Shown: positions 17,635-26,913 of the stretch, in pieces | How positions within the stretch are numbered: the stretch's first letter is position 1 | Layout of the letters: each line of letters starts with the position of its first letter | Assembly: GCF_016725325.1 (NCBI RefSeq) | Contig: NZ_CP068083.1 | Location: 1,860,001-1,924,000 of the forward strand | Direction of reading: 5' to 3' | DNA: 64,000 bases | DNA from: Sphingobacterium spiritivorum | GTDB taxonomy: Bacteria; Bacteroidota; Bacteroidia; Sphingobacteriales; Sphingobacteriaceae | Position numbers and translations under genes: made by a program | The notes under the pieces: model-generated | What the model was told of the DNA's origin: nothing | Seen by the model: only the letters and a program-made list of their open reading frames with translations | The model's database searches: none

Positions 17635-17970
17635 CTATAGCAAAGCTGCTATTTTTCTGAAGTTTTTTTCTTTTGTAGCATCCATAATCAGGAACCAGTC
17701 AACGATTGTCCAGATACCCAGACCACCGCAAGTCAATAACTTTCCTATTCCAAGACCTGTATCTCCGATAATGAAACGATCTATACCAAATGAACCTGCA
17801 AATATCGAGATCAACAGGGTAATCATAGGATCGTTGAAGGACAGCATCTGTATTTGTACAAACCGACTTTCATCCATTTGTAACATTTGCTCTCTCAACA
17901 GATTAAGATGTTGAGGTGAGAAAAATTTGACCTGAGTTATTAAATAACTGTCCACTCTTTGTGCATCCAT
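17635..17970 (-). CDS. TM2 domain-containing membrane protein
   Basis: 111 residues. A soluble N-terminal part (about 1-48) is followed by a TM2 domain: two hydrophobic helices (about 50-70 and 78-96) joined by the signature [19 protein letters not shown] with [16 protein letters not shown]2 proteins are small double-spanning proteins of unknown biochemical role. Many end in the domain, as here. A weak inverted repeat lies just after the stop. Confidence 0.9.
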   Translation of the reverse strand: MDAQRVDSYLITQVKFFSPQHLNLLREQMLQMDESRFVQIQMLSFNDPMITLLISIFAGSFGIDRFIIGDTGLGIGKLLTCGGLGIWTIVDWFLIMDATKEKNFRKIAALL

Positions 17971-18030
17971 ATTTTTAGCTTAATAATGTTTTCAATCGTA
18001 AATATAGAATTTTAGTAAGAATGCGCAAAA

Positions 18031-18075
18031 AAAATAAAAGTGGCGTTATCTTCAACATAATGCCACTTTTATTTT
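18031..18075 (-). terminator. Terminator of the racemase gene
   Basis: Nineteen-base arms with one G-T wobble, loop CTTCAAC, 6 bases after the racemase stop. The - strand continues into a T-run. Confidence 0.82.
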
Positions 18076-18080
18076 ATTAC

Positions 18081-18824
18081 TTAGTCTTTAAGCTTTTGCG
18101 GAGCAACTGTCCGGATCAGTGCACGTGCAAGAATCCGATTCGGATCCACAAGAGGCATACCTGAAATTTCTTTTTCACGAAAGACCTGGGATAATTCTGT
18201 ACACCCTAATACAATGACTGTAGCTCCCTCTTTTTTAAGTTCATGAATAGCCCCTATCAACTCTTCCTTTGCACGGTTTGTAACAGGAGAGGAGTTGGTT
18301 TTGATTCCGTATTGCTCATCATGTATTGCTGCCTGAATTTTCTCCTGCCATTCTTCAGGAGGTTGAATAACTTTCAAGCCTTTTGCTGCAAATACGTGAT
18401 TATAAAGTCCTGTGTTGCGGATGCCGGTGGTGGTCAGAATGCCAACTATAGGTGCAGTGAAATGTGCTGCAATATAGTCCGATGTTTCTTCTACCATATG
18501 CAGCAGTCGTACTTTATGCTCTTTGTTCTGTAATTCATATCGGATGATATCAAATATGGGAACAGCATGTGCGGTATGACAAGGAATCCCAACTACAGTA
18601 GCTCCGGATTGTTCCAGTTCACGTATAATCTCCGCTATGGCATATGCCGGATTTGTCTGTGTATTATCAAGTAAATACGCAGTACGGTCTGCGATACGAT
18701 GAGGTTGTGAAGACAAGAGCACAGGCAACTGATCCTGGTCTGTTGGTGCAATTGTTTCTTCCATAATTTTTTTTATAAGTTCCAGTCCCGCAAGTGGCCT
18801 GGCTCCTCCAACGATTCCAATCAT
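18081..18824 (-). CDS. Aspartate/glutamate racemase family protein
   Basis: 247 residues, the length of the RacD/YgeA group. A cofactor-independent two-cysteine racemase fold: Cys82 in VGIPCHTAHA and Cys208 in VLGCTELS are the expected acid/base pair. The N-terminal MIGIVGGARPLAG is the family's first glycine-rich motif. It likely interconverts D- and L-forms of aspartate or a broad-range amino acid; the substrate is not decidable. The start has a perfect AGGAGG six bases upstream (18831-18836, - strand), rare in this genome. Confidence 0.9.
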   Translation of the reverse strand: MIGIVGGARPLAGLELIKKIMEETIAPTDQDQLPVLLSSQPHRIADRTAYLLDNTQTNPAYAIAEIIRELEQSGATVVGIPCHTAHAVPIFDIIRYELQNKEHKVRLLHMVEETSDYIAAHFTAPIVGILTTTGIRNTGLYNHVFAAKGLKVIQPPEEWQEKIQAAIHDEQYGIKTNSSPVTNRAKEELIGAIHELKKEGATVIVLGCTELSQVFREKEISGMPLVDPNRILARALIRTVAPQKLKD

Positions 18825-19016
18825 ATTTTACCTCCTAATCTTAATTTAATCCGTACTCCCGATCGAAGTGCGGTAACATCAATTATCCAAAAATGAAGCC
18901 AATATGTGTGTGCTGCAAGCAAAAATGTGTTAAAGGAATATGAATTTTATTCTGAAAAGACAGCATTATTAACATACTTTCCTTTACTGTATGTCAATAA
19001 GCAGATCTGGGAGTTT

Positions 19017-20123
19017 TTATACTTCTTTTTCTTCGTGGTAATCGTTATTTAGTTTATCCATACGTTTTTTGATGGATACATCTGTTCTGAAACCTTCCAG
19101 ATTATCAATAGCACTTTTCTCCACAGCGATACTGGTGTGCGATTCATAGTTGTGGATTTCGCGCTGACTTAATAAAGCCTGATCGTAGGAATCACGTCCG
19201 CTCATGAGTTTTACAAATACGGGCAGGCATTCAAAAAATATAAATAAAAGCGCAATAAAGAGTACGGCATTTTCTGTAGCCTGATCGACAGAGCCGTCCG
19301 CTTTAAATTTAAGATTGCCAAGCGCTGCATTACGATCTGCAAATCCGGCTATATTGACTGCACTGTCCAGACTTTTATTCGAAAGTAATTTTTGATCCAG
19401 GATTCCCTCAAATGACTTTCGTTCCAGGAGTACGACTTCTTTTTGTTGAATGCGTGTCCGGAGTGTATCGAGATAAATTTCCTGCTTTTTGAGCTGGGCT
19501 TCTTTCATTTTGGCATAAGGCCCGTATCCCATGACTCCGGAAGTCTCTGTTGTTTTATTGCCAAAGATTTCAAAATTAAGTTTTTGCTTATCTGACTTTA
19601 TGCTGCTGTCTAATGAGTCTGCCTGTTTTTTTAACCCGTTGAGCTGCCCATATTCAGTTGCGTATTTATTCTCAAATGTCTGATTGAGGGTATCTATTTT
19701 TGCCCGTTGCTGACTCAGGTATGAACCTCGCAGATGTTCGCGGATTTCTTTATCAAATATCTTTAACTCGAGGGGTCTGGAAATAACAACACCGACAAGT
19801 ATGGCCAGTAAGATACGTGGGAAAGCCTGAAGAAATTGCTTGCCGCTTCCTTTAGTTTTATCAATACTCAGCACGATGTAACGGTCGAGATTAAAGATGG
19901 CCAGGCCCCATATAAGTCCAAAGATTATGGCATATACGACGGAAAGGTCATTACCGCTAAAGACAAAATATAATGCATATCCACCGGAAAGAGCGGCAAA
20001 AAGCCCTGTGAAAAATATCGTAGCACCAATGCTGACATATTTATTATGTTCTTCAGGATATTTGGCCAGCGTGTCCTGATGTACACCTGCACAGTACCAG
20101 AAGAAGCGAGATACACTATTCAT
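19017..20123 (-). CDS. DUF4407 family membrane protein
   Basis: 368 residues. Three spans lie near the N-terminus (about 32-50, 60-80, 97-115). A long charged helical, coiled-coil-like segment follows (about 125-265), then a fourth span (about 283-305) and a cytoplasmic tail. The opening FFWYCAGVHQDTLAKYP and the NLDRYIVLSIDK segment are typical of DUF4407. The function is unknown. The gene stands alone between the racemase and the divergent peptidase gene. Confidence 0.88.
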   Translation of the reverse strand: MNSVSRFFWYCAGVHQDTLAKYPEEHNKYVSIGATIFFTGLFAALSGGYALYFVFSGNDLSVVYAIIFGLIWGLAIFNLDRYIVLSIDKTKGSGKQFLQAFPRILLAILVGVVISRPLELKIFDKEIREHLRGSYLSQQRAKIDTLNQTFENKYATEYGQLNGLKKQADSLDSSIKSDKQKLNFEIFGNKTTETSGVMGYGPYAKMKEAQLKKQEIYLDTLRTRIQQKEVVLLERKSFEGILDQKLLSNKSLDSAVNIAGFADRNAALGNLKFKADGSVDQATENAVLFIALLFIFFECLPVFVKLMSGRDSYDQALLSQREIHNYESHTSIAVEKSAIDNLEGFRTDVSIKKRMDKLNNDYHEEKEV

Positions 20124-20268
20124 CTTTTAAGTTGCTAATTATTATGCTAATAGACGTAATATTTTGATAATAGTTACATCTATGTATTTGTTTTACAAAA
20201 ATCTGATAAATTTCTGAAAGTAAAGAGTCTTTGTGTATGCTAAAGGCAGTCATTCCGGGTGGAATTGT

Positions 20269-20276
20269 TAACTTTG
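20269..20276 (+). promoter_or_regulatory. -7 promoter element of the Dcp gene
   Basis: TAACTTTG matches TAnnTTTG, 33 bases before the preferred ATG. Confidence 0.5.
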
Positions 20277-20309
20277 TAAAAAACATTGAAAACAAATCAA
20301 GAAACAGAA

Positions 20310-22424
20310 ATGAATAAAAAAAGCTTTTTGCCCATGTTCATGATCATTGCGGCAACTGTGGTCGGTTGTAATAATGAACAGAAGACAGAAACGACCAACC
20401 CGTTACTTTTAGCCTATGATACACCTTTCAATGTCCCTCCATTTGACAAGATCAAAGATGAGCATTTTAAGCCTGCATTTGACGAAGCATTAAAACGACA
20501 TAAACTGGAGATTGACTCTATTGTTAATAATACGGATGAACCAACTTTTGCAAATACTATTCTGGCTTTGGAAAATGCCGGAGGTTTGTTAAGTCAGGTT
20601 TCCACTATATTTTCTAATCTTAATTTAGCGAATACTAACGATACTATTCAGGCTTTAGCTAAGAATATGGCACCTGTATTGTCTGCACATAATGATGAGA
20701 TTACCTTAAATTCTACCCTGTTTGGTAAAATCAAAACCATATGGGAAAAGAAACAGGCACTGGGACTTGATGCTGAAGACAACAAGTTACTGGAAGAAAC
20801 ATACAAAAGATTTATACGTTCGGGAGCGGGTCTGAAGGATAAGGACAAAGAAAAGCTGAAAAAAATAAATGCAGAGATGTCTGTATTGACAACTCAGTTT
20901 GGACAGAACGTATTAAAAGAAACCAATGCATTCGAATTGGTTGTAGATAAAGAGGCGGATCTGGAAGGGCTTACTACTGATCTGAAAGCGGCAGCTGCGG
21001 AAGTAGCTAAGGCAAAAGGATTGAAAGATAAATGGGTATTCACATTGAAAAACCCGTCTATTATGCCATTTCTGCAATATGCAAAGAACAGAGATCTGCG
21101 TAAGAAAATCTGGGAAGCTTATAGCCTGAGAGGAAATAACGGAAATGATGCAGACAACAAAGAGATTGTTCGTAAAATCGCTAATCTGCGTCTGGAAAAG
21201 GCCAAATTATTAGGCTTTGCAAATCATGCAGCTTATGTATTGTCAGAATCTATGGCGGAGAATCCGGCTAATGTATATGACTTATTGAACAAGTTGTGGA
21301 CACCGGCTTTGGCAAAAGCGAAAGTAGAAGCTGCTGATATTCAGAAAGAAATTATTGCTGCAAAAGATACCTTTAATGTAGCACCATACGACTGGAGATA
21401 TTATGCTGAAATTATCCGTAAAAAACGTTTTGCGTTGAATGAAGAAGACATCAAGCCTTATCTGAGTCTGCAATCTGTACGTGAAGGAGCTTTCTCTGTT
21501 GCAAATAAATTATATGGTCTGACATTTGTCGCTTTGAATAATATACCGGTCTATCACCCTGAAGTGGAAGTCTATGAAGTAAAGGATAAAGATGGTTCAC
21601 ATCTGGGTCTGTTGTATGCCGACTTCTTTCCGAGAGCTTCTAAAAAAGGAGGCGCATGGATGACATCATACCGTTCACAATATAGAAAAGAGGGCAAGCG
21701 TGTCGCTCCTGTTATTTCTATAGTATGTAATTTTACTAAACCGATAGGTGATGAACCAGCATTGCTTACGTTTGATGAAGCCACAACCTTATTCCATGAA
21801 TTCGGACATGCTTTGCATGGATTGTTGTCTAATGTTAAATATAAAAGTCTGGCCGGTACATCGGTACCAAGAGATTTCGTGGAACTTCCTTCGCAGATCA
21901 TGGAAAACTGGGCGGCAGATCCTGAGGTATTGAAAGTATATGCCAAACATTACAAAACCGGAGAGGCAATTCCGGATTCGCTGATTTCCAAGATGCAAAA
22001 GGCAGGCACATTTGATCAGGGCTTTGCTACTGTTGAATATTTGGCGGCGTCCTTACTGGATATGAATTACCACACCATTACAGCTCCTGTCAAAGATGAT
22101 ATCAATGCTTTTGAGAAAGGAGCAATGAACAAGATCGGACTTATAAACTCTATTATACCGAGATATAGAAGTACCTATTTTGAACATATTTTCTCAGGAG
22201 GCTATTCTGCAGGCTATTACGCTTATATCTGGTCTGAGGTGCTGGATTCAGATGCTTTCGCAGCATTCAAAGAAAAAGGCTTGTATGATCAGGGCACTGC
22301 AGCTTCTTTCAGAAGAAATATTCTTGAAAGAGGAGGAACAGGAAATCCGGCACAAATGTATCGTACATTCAGAGGTGCGGATCCAAATCCGGTTTATCTT
22401 ATGAAGAAAAGAGGATTGAACTAA
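20310..22424 (+). CDS. dcp: M3-family peptidyl-dipeptidase (Dcp-like), lipoprotein
   Basis: 704 residues from the ATG at 20310; an in-frame TTG eight codons earlier is rejected because the signal sequence starts at MNKKSF. The zinc motif HEFGH (His496, Glu497, His500) in LFHEFGHALHGLLS defines family M3. NPLLLAYDTPFNVPPFDKI near the start resembles Dcp. It removes C-terminal dipeptides. Unlike E. coli Dcp it has a lipobox (AATVVGC) and would be membrane-anchored outside the cytoplasm, as in other Bacteroidota. It is a single-gene unit ending in a strong terminator. Confidence 0.93.
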   Translation: MNKKSFLPMFMIIAATVVGCNNEQKTETTNPLLLAYDTPFNVPPFDKIKDEHFKPAFDEALKRHKLEIDSIVNNTDEPTFANTILALENAGGLLSQVSTIFSNLNLANTNDTIQALAKNMAPVLSAHNDEITLNSTLFGKIKTIWEKKQALGLDAEDNKLLEETYKRFIRSGAGLKDKDKEKLKKINAEMSVLTTQFGQNVLKETNAFELVVDKEADLEGLTTDLKAAAAEVAKAKGLKDKWVFTLKNPSIMPFLQYAKNRDLRKKIWEAYSLRGNNGNDADNKEIVRKIANLRLEKAKLLGFANHAAYVLSESMAENPANVYDLLNKLWTPALAKAKVEAADIQKEIIAAKDTFNVAPYDWRYYAEIIRKKRFALNEEDIKPYLSLQSVREGAFSVANKLYGLTFVALNNIPVYHPEVEVYEVKDKDGSHLGLLYADFFPRASKKGGAWMTSYRSQYRKEGKRVAPVISIVCNFTKPIGDEPALLTFDEATTLFHEFGHALHGLLSNVKYKSLAGTSVPRDFVELPSQIMENWAADPEVLKVYAKHYKTGEAIPDSLISKMQKAGTFDQGFATVEYLAASLLDMNYHTITAPVKDDINAFEKGAMNKIGLINSIIPRYRSTYFEHIFSGGYSAGYYAYIWSEVLDSDAFAAFKEKGLYDQGTAASFRRNILERGGTGNPAQMYRTFRGADPNPVYLMKKRGLN

Positions 22425-22434
22425 TCACATAACA

Positions 22435-22477
22435 AAACACAAGCGGGGTTTTCTATATGAAAACCCCGCTTGTGTTT
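22435..22477. terminator. Bidirectional terminator between dcp and the ABC exporter
   Basis: Perfect 18-base arms around the loop CTATATG, lying 10 bases after the dcp stop and 35 bases after the ABC gene stop on the other strand. Confidence 0.88.
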
Positions 22478-22511
22478 AGGATAAAATTTTCAGTAAATAC
22501 ATCTGAAGTTA

Positions 22512-24275
22512 TCAGATTCCGGCCGAATGAAATTGAAGGTCGTACAGTTTCTTATAATAACCGTCTATAGCGAGTAGTTCGTGATGGTTGCCGACTTCTT
22601 TAATCTCTCCCTTATCAAGAACAATAATTTTGTCTGCTTTCTGAATTGTGGACAGCCGGTGTGCGATGACAATGGCGGTCCTTCCTTTCATCAGGTTATC
22701 AATGGCAGACTGGATAAGTTCTTCTGTTTCGGTATCTACAGAAGACGTAGCTTCATCCAGTATCAGGATCTTAGGATCGTGTACCAATGCCCGGATAAAA
22801 GAAATAAGTTGCGCCTGACCGGCGGACAATGTTGCTCCGCGCTCCATCACCTCGTAGTCGAATCCTCCGGGTAGACGTTGAATAAAATCATAAGCTCCGA
22901 CTTGTTTTGCGGCATCGATTATTTTGTCTTCCGAAATGCGGTCTTCATTCAGATTGATATTTTTTCTGATGGAGTCGGAGAATAGAAAAACATCCTGGAG
23001 AACAGTAGCTATAGTCTTACGCAGATAATTGAGTTCATATTCCCGGATATCTATTCCGTCCAGAAGGATCTGCCCTTTATTGATTTCATAAAAACGGCTT
23101 AGAATATTGATGGTAGAAGATTTACCGGCACCTGTAGCACCTACAAGAGCAAGTGTTTCTCCCGGCTGCACTTTGAAGCTTACATCTTTTAGTACCCAGT
23201 TTTCATCATTGTAGGCAAACCATACATTTTTAAATTCTATTTCTCCTTTGACATTTTCCGGTTTAAGCGTACCCGAATTGGGAGTCGCTTCATCTGTATC
23301 CAGTACATCGAAGATCCTTTCAGCACTCACCATCCCCATTTGTAAGGTGTTGAATTTATCTATAAGCTCTCGTATCGGTCTGAATATCATATTTATGTAC
23401 ATGATAAATGCCACCACTACTCCGGGCGATATTACATCTGCGATAATCTGTTTGGATCCGAACCAGACCAGAAGACCGAGTGCTATGGCCATGATTAGTT
23501 CTAATACCGGGAAAAATATAGAAAAGTACCAGTTGGCACGTATATGCGCATTCCGGTGGTGGGAGTTGATGTCTTTAAACTTATGTAATTCTTGTTTTTC
23601 CCGGGCAAAGTATTGAATAATACCCATTCCGGAGATATGCTCCTGCAAAAATGTATTGAGATTAGCCACCCACTTCCGTACATCCTGAAAAGCAGATTTC
23701 ATTGCTTCTTTAAAAATGTAGGTCGCTGCTACCATCAGAGGCATCGGGATGAGAACAATAAGCGTCAGCTTCCAGTCGGTATAGAACATGACTATGAGTA
23801 TCACCAGTAGTTGCAGCAAGTCACCTATAATTTGTATAAGTCCTTCGGAAAAGATATTGGATATCGTTTCCAGATCGGATATTGTACGCGTGATAAGTCT
23901 TCCGATAGGTGTATTATCAAAGTATTTGAGTCTGAGATTAGTGATGTGATTAAATACTTCAATACGTATATCTCTGATGACAGATTGTCCAAGTGTATTC
24001 GTCATTAAGGTATGAAAATACCTTATGATAGTTTGCAGAACGAGAAGTCCCAACATGGCGATCAGCATATTATTAAGACCTGAGGCATCATCTGTGAGGA
24101 TATATTTGTCTAATGTATGCTCGATCAGCAAGGGAAGTGCGGGCGCTACAGCAGCAAGCAAAATAGTCAATACGACCGAAATCCAGAATACTGTCTGATA
24201 GGGGCGCATGTATTTGATCATGCGCTTTAATAGCTTACTGTCGTATGTTTTTCCTGTTATCTTTTGATCACTCAC
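22512..24275 (-). CDS. ABC exporter, fused permease and ATPase (MsbA/MdlB-like)
   Basis: 587 residues. Six membrane helices in the N-terminal half (about 25-310) and a C-terminal nucleotide-binding domain. It has Walker A LVGATGAGKSST, signature LSAGQ, Walker B ILILDEATSSVD and the switch histidine in IVIAHRLS. It works as a homo- or heterodimer to export lipids, drugs or peptides; the substrate is not evident. It starts 8 bases after truA, so the two form an operon. Confidence 0.93.
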   Translation of the reverse strand: MSDQKITGKTYDSKLLKRMIKYMRPYQTVFWISVVLTILLAAVAPALPLLIEHTLDKYILTDDASGLNNMLIAMLGLLVLQTIIRYFHTLMTNTLGQSVIRDIRIEVFNHITNLRLKYFDNTPIGRLITRTISDLETISNIFSEGLIQIIGDLLQLLVILIVMFYTDWKLTLIVLIPMPLMVAATYIFKEAMKSAFQDVRKWVANLNTFLQEHISGMGIIQYFAREKQELHKFKDINSHHRNAHIRANWYFSIFFPVLELIMAIALGLLVWFGSKQIIADVISPGVVVAFIMYINMIFRPIRELIDKFNTLQMGMVSAERIFDVLDTDEATPNSGTLKPENVKGEIEFKNVWFAYNDENWVLKDVSFKVQPGETLALVGATGAGKSSTINILSRFYEINKGQILLDGIDIREYELNYLRKTIATVLQDVFLFSDSIRKNINLNEDRISEDKIIDAAKQVGAYDFIQRLPGGFDYEVMERGATLSAGQAQLISFIRALVHDPKILILDEATSSVDTETEELIQSAIDNLMKGRTAIVIAHRLSTIQKADKIIVLDKGEIKEVGNHHELLAIDGYYKKLYDLQFHSAGI

Positions 24276-24283
24276 TGCTTATT

Positions 24284-25057
24284 CTATTTACGTTTACTAA
24301 TATAAGGATAAACCACTTCCGTTAAATATAATCCGTGCGCTGGGACAGATGTTCCTGCCTTTGAACGGCTCTTGCTTGCTATGACTTCCTTTATATAGAC
24401 CGGTTCTTTTCCTTTCAGTCCGATTTCTAATAAGGTTCCGACAATTGCCCTGACCATATTTCTTAGGAACCGGTCTGCAGAAATATGAAAAACAAGATGG
24501 TCATCGGTCTTCCATAACCATTCAGCTCTTGATATATCACAAAAATTGGTAAAAACCTGTGTGTTGGATTTACTGAAACACTCGAAATCCTGTCTCCCCA
24601 GAAGATACTGACAGGCCTCATTCATCTTTGCTACATCCGGAATATCTCTTGTCAACCAGGAGGCATGTAACAGGAACGGATCTTTTTTGAAATGCAGATG
24701 GTATTCATAAGATCTGGAAGTTGCATCAAAACGGGCATGAGCTTCGTCATCTACTGGTAAAAGGCTGTATACTGCTATATCATGAGGTAAAAGAGCATTG
24801 AGAGAATGCACAAATTTATCGGGCTGTAATAGCAGACCTTCTGCCAGGGCATCAAAGTGAACAAATAACTGCCTCGCGTGTACTCCTGTATCTGTCCGGC
24901 CTGCACCTATTGTTTCAATGTCCTTACGAAGTAAGGTTTTAAGTACATCATTTAACTTTTCCTGTACAGAAACAGCGTTATGCTGGATTTGCCAACCATG
25001 ATATGCGGTGCCCTGATAGGCTATCTCCAGAAAGAAACGTTTCGTTTTTAGTTCCAC
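24284..25057 (-). CDS. truA: tRNA pseudouridine(38-40) synthase
   Basis: 257 residues. The catalytic Asp56 lies in GAGRTDTGVHARQ. AYQGTAYHGWQIQ at the start and FLRNMVRAIVGTLLEIG near the end are TruA signatures. It isomerises uridines 38-40 in the anticodon stem-loop of several tRNAs. A -7 element (TACATTTG, - strand, 25072-25079) lies 14 bases before the start. Confidence 0.96.
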   Translation of the reverse strand: MELKTKRFFLEIAYQGTAYHGWQIQHNAVSVQEKLNDVLKTLLRKDIETIGAGRTDTGVHARQLFVHFDALAEGLLLQPDKFVHSLNALLPHDIAVYSLLPVDDEAHARFDATSRSYEYHLHFKKDPFLLHASWLTRDIPDVAKMNEACQYLLGRQDFECFSKSNTQVFTNFCDISRAEWLWKTDDHLVFHISADRFLRNMVRAIVGTLLEIGLKGKEPVYIKEVIASKSRSKAGTSVPAHGLYLTEVVYPYISKRK

Positions 25058-25071
25058 TTTGCAAATGTAGT

Positions 25072-25079
25072 GATTTGGA
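25072..25079 (-). promoter_or_regulatory. -7 promoter element of truA
   Basis: TACATTTG on the - strand, matching TAnnTTTG, 14 bases upstream of the start codon, which would leave a very short leader. Confidence 0.45.
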
Positions 25080-25253
25080 TGATTTTATAATTCAACTTCA
25101 TTTTTTGACGCAACAATTTGACATTAGCATTGTTAATAAAACATAGTAACTGTCATACATTCACTTGTGGAGTTGACAGTATATTTTCTCTTAAAAATTA
25201 CGGCTTAACGGCAAAGGAGAAACCGATAAATTAGTTTTATATACAGTCAATAA

Positions 25254-25286
25254 TATTGCATATAAAAGCAAATTTATCTAAGTTTG
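25254..25286 (+). promoter_or_regulatory. Promoter of the DUF4293 gene
   Basis: TAAGTTTG at 25279-25286 fits the -7 element, and TTG at 25255-25257 lies 21 bases upstream, about the spacing expected for the -33 TTTG element. Confidence 0.6.
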
Positions 25287-25309
25287 TTTTGTTACAATAA
25301 AATAATCTT

Positions 25310-25783
25310 ATGATACAGCGTATTCAAACGGTTTGGTTATTATTAGCGGGAGTGACTATTTTCGCATTGTTTCTGTTTCCCTATCTGCAATATATTGATG
25401 TAGCGGGAATAGGTAGAAAATTATTAGTGTCAGGATCTTATACGGCTGTTAATGGTGAATCTGTAAAAGAAGAGTCTTTTATTCTGCAGAGTATAGCTAC
25501 AGTCGTTTTAGGGTTGATCCCGGTATATATCATCTTTAAATTTAAAGATCGTAAGATGCAGATCAAACTGATTTTATTACAGATTGTTTTGCTTGTTCTA
25601 TTCTTTTTCTGGCTTTATTCTTTTTCCGGAGATATTTTGTCTAAAACATCCCAATATCTTTCAGCAAGTAATATTGGCGTCGGGTTTTTCTTATTCCCTG
25701 TAGCTATTGTGTTTCTATCTCTCGCTTTCGGTGGTATACGTAAAGATGAACGCCTGATAAAATCAGCAGAAAGATTACGTTAA
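25310..25783 (+). CDS. DUF4293 family membrane protein
   Basis: 157 residues with four predicted spans (about 7-25, 60-80, 85-105, 120-142). The start MIQRIQTVWLLLAG with LFPYLQY and the LSKTSQYL stretch fit DUF4293, a Bacteroidota-specific family of unknown role. The stop codon overlaps the next start (TAATG), so translation of the two is coupled. Confidence 0.9.
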   Translation: MIQRIQTVWLLLAGVTIFALFLFPYLQYIDVAGIGRKLLVSGSYTAVNGESVKEESFILQSIATVVLGLIPVYIIFKFKDRKMQIKLILLQIVLLVLFFFWLYSFSGDILSKTSQYLSASNIGVGFFLFPVAIVFLSLAFGGIRKDERLIKSAERLR

Positions 25784-26166
25784 TGGACTATACCCAGCGA
25801 GAAAAACTGATCCGCAATTATGTTGAAGCCTATAATCAGCTTGATATAGCAGGTATGCTTACGGATCTGGATGATGAAATACGTTTTGTCAATATTACTG
25901 ATGGTGAGATCAACTTATCTTTATTAGGTCGCCGTGCATTCTGGGATCAGGCCGTACAGGCGGCAGAGTTGTTTTCGGAACGCAAACAGGAAATTTTGGC
26001 TGTTCGTCATTCTCCCGAAGAGACCGAAATTGAAATCGATTATTCAGCTAAATTAGCTGTAGATCTGCCTAATGGTTATGAACGCGGACAAGTAATCAGC
26101 ATGAAGGGCCGTTCAGTATTCCGGTTCGGAACAGATAAGATTATCAGCCTTACAGATATAAGCTAA
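25783..26166 (+). CDS. NTF2-like (SnoaL fold) protein
   Basis: 127 residues. The helix start YVEAYNQLDIAGMLTDLDDEIRFVN and the following beta strands fit the cone-shaped NTF2/SnoaL fold, used by small isomerases, cyclases and ligand-binding proteins. No catalytic residue set is recognisable, so the function is open. Its ATG overlaps the stop of DUF4293 by one base, so it is co-translated with that membrane protein. Confidence 0.75.
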   Translation: MDYTQREKLIRNYVEAYNQLDIAGMLTDLDDEIRFVNITDGEINLSLLGRRAFWDQAVQAAELFSERKQEILAVRHSPEETEIEIDYSAKLAVDLPNGYERGQVISMKGRSVFRFGTDKIISLTDIS

Positions 26167-26193
26167 TTCCCAATTGCGCATTTAATCTTATTC

Positions 26194-26209
26194 AACAGGT
26201 ATTATTCTT
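26194..26209. repeat. 16-bp motif AACAGGTATTATTCTT, copy 1 (stress motif)
   Basis: An exact copy occurs at 32626-32641. It carries a GTATTA core shared with other intergenic sites between 30 and 51 kb. It lies 74 bases before the DUF4142 lipoprotein start. Confidence 0.6.
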
Positions 26210-26282
26210 TTTTTTAAGGTGTTTTTCCCCTCAACACTTGTGGCTCCTGTGTGTAATTATAGTAATTATACAACACAGGATC

Positions 26283-26870
26283 ATGAAAGCTTACCTATAT
26301 ATTCTTCTGGCTGCAGTCACATGGAACTTAAGCAGTTGCCAGAAACCTACATCTATTAAAAATGCGCCACTCACAGATTCCGTAGTATCAGCTTCGATAT
26401 TGGATTACAATATTTATTTTGATGCCGAACGCTTTTTTATAAAAACCGTGGAAAGCGGTCTTAAACTAAAAAATGCTTCAGAACAAGCCTTGCAGATGGC
26501 CAGTTCAGATTCTATCCGCAATCTTGCATTGGCTTTAAAAGAATGCCATACGAAAGATGTGGCACAGATTATAGCTTTAGGAGACAATTTAAATGTCGCT
26601 ATTCCGGCAGTCATGAATGCTATCGATGCACAGCAAGTCTCCGATCTGAAAGAAGAAAAGAATACGGATTTTGATTATAGATTTATAAAAATGGTCATTG
26701 AAGATTATGAACGTAGTATTCCTCTTTTTGAACAGGCTGTATCGGATGCCAATAATTCCGAAATAAGGAATGTGGCGTCTTCCGTTCTTCCTAACTTATA
26801 TGCTCAGCTATCCAAAGCGAGAATTATAGAGCGCGTCTACTTCAGAGACAGACTGATAAGTAAGCTGTAA
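26283..26870 (+). CDS. DUF4142-like lipoprotein
   Basis: 195 residues from the ATG at 26283, chosen because it places a lipoprotein signal (MKAYLYILLAAVTWNLSSC) at the N-terminus; the frame extends 15 codons upstream without a good signal. The mature part is almost all helical and charged, with SDSIRNLALALKECHTKD and VIEDYERSIPLFEQAVSDANNSEIRNVA. This matches the ferritin-like helical DUF4142 family of putative periplasmic or outer-membrane proteins, many of them stress-induced. No metal-binding set is complete enough to call an enzyme. It carries the shared stress motif upstream. Confidence 0.7.
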   Translation: MKAYLYILLAAVTWNLSSCQKPTSIKNAPLTDSVVSASILDYNIYFDAERFFIKTVESGLKLKNASEQALQMASSDSIRNLALALKECHTKDVAQIIALGDNLNVAIPAVMNAIDAQQVSDLKEEKNTDFDYRFIKMVIEDYERSIPLFEQAVSDANNSEIRNVASSVLPNLYAQLSKARIIERVYFRDRLISKL

Positions 26871-26913
26871 ACCTTTGTTAATATCCTGATGTTTATATAG
26901 AAAGTATAGGATT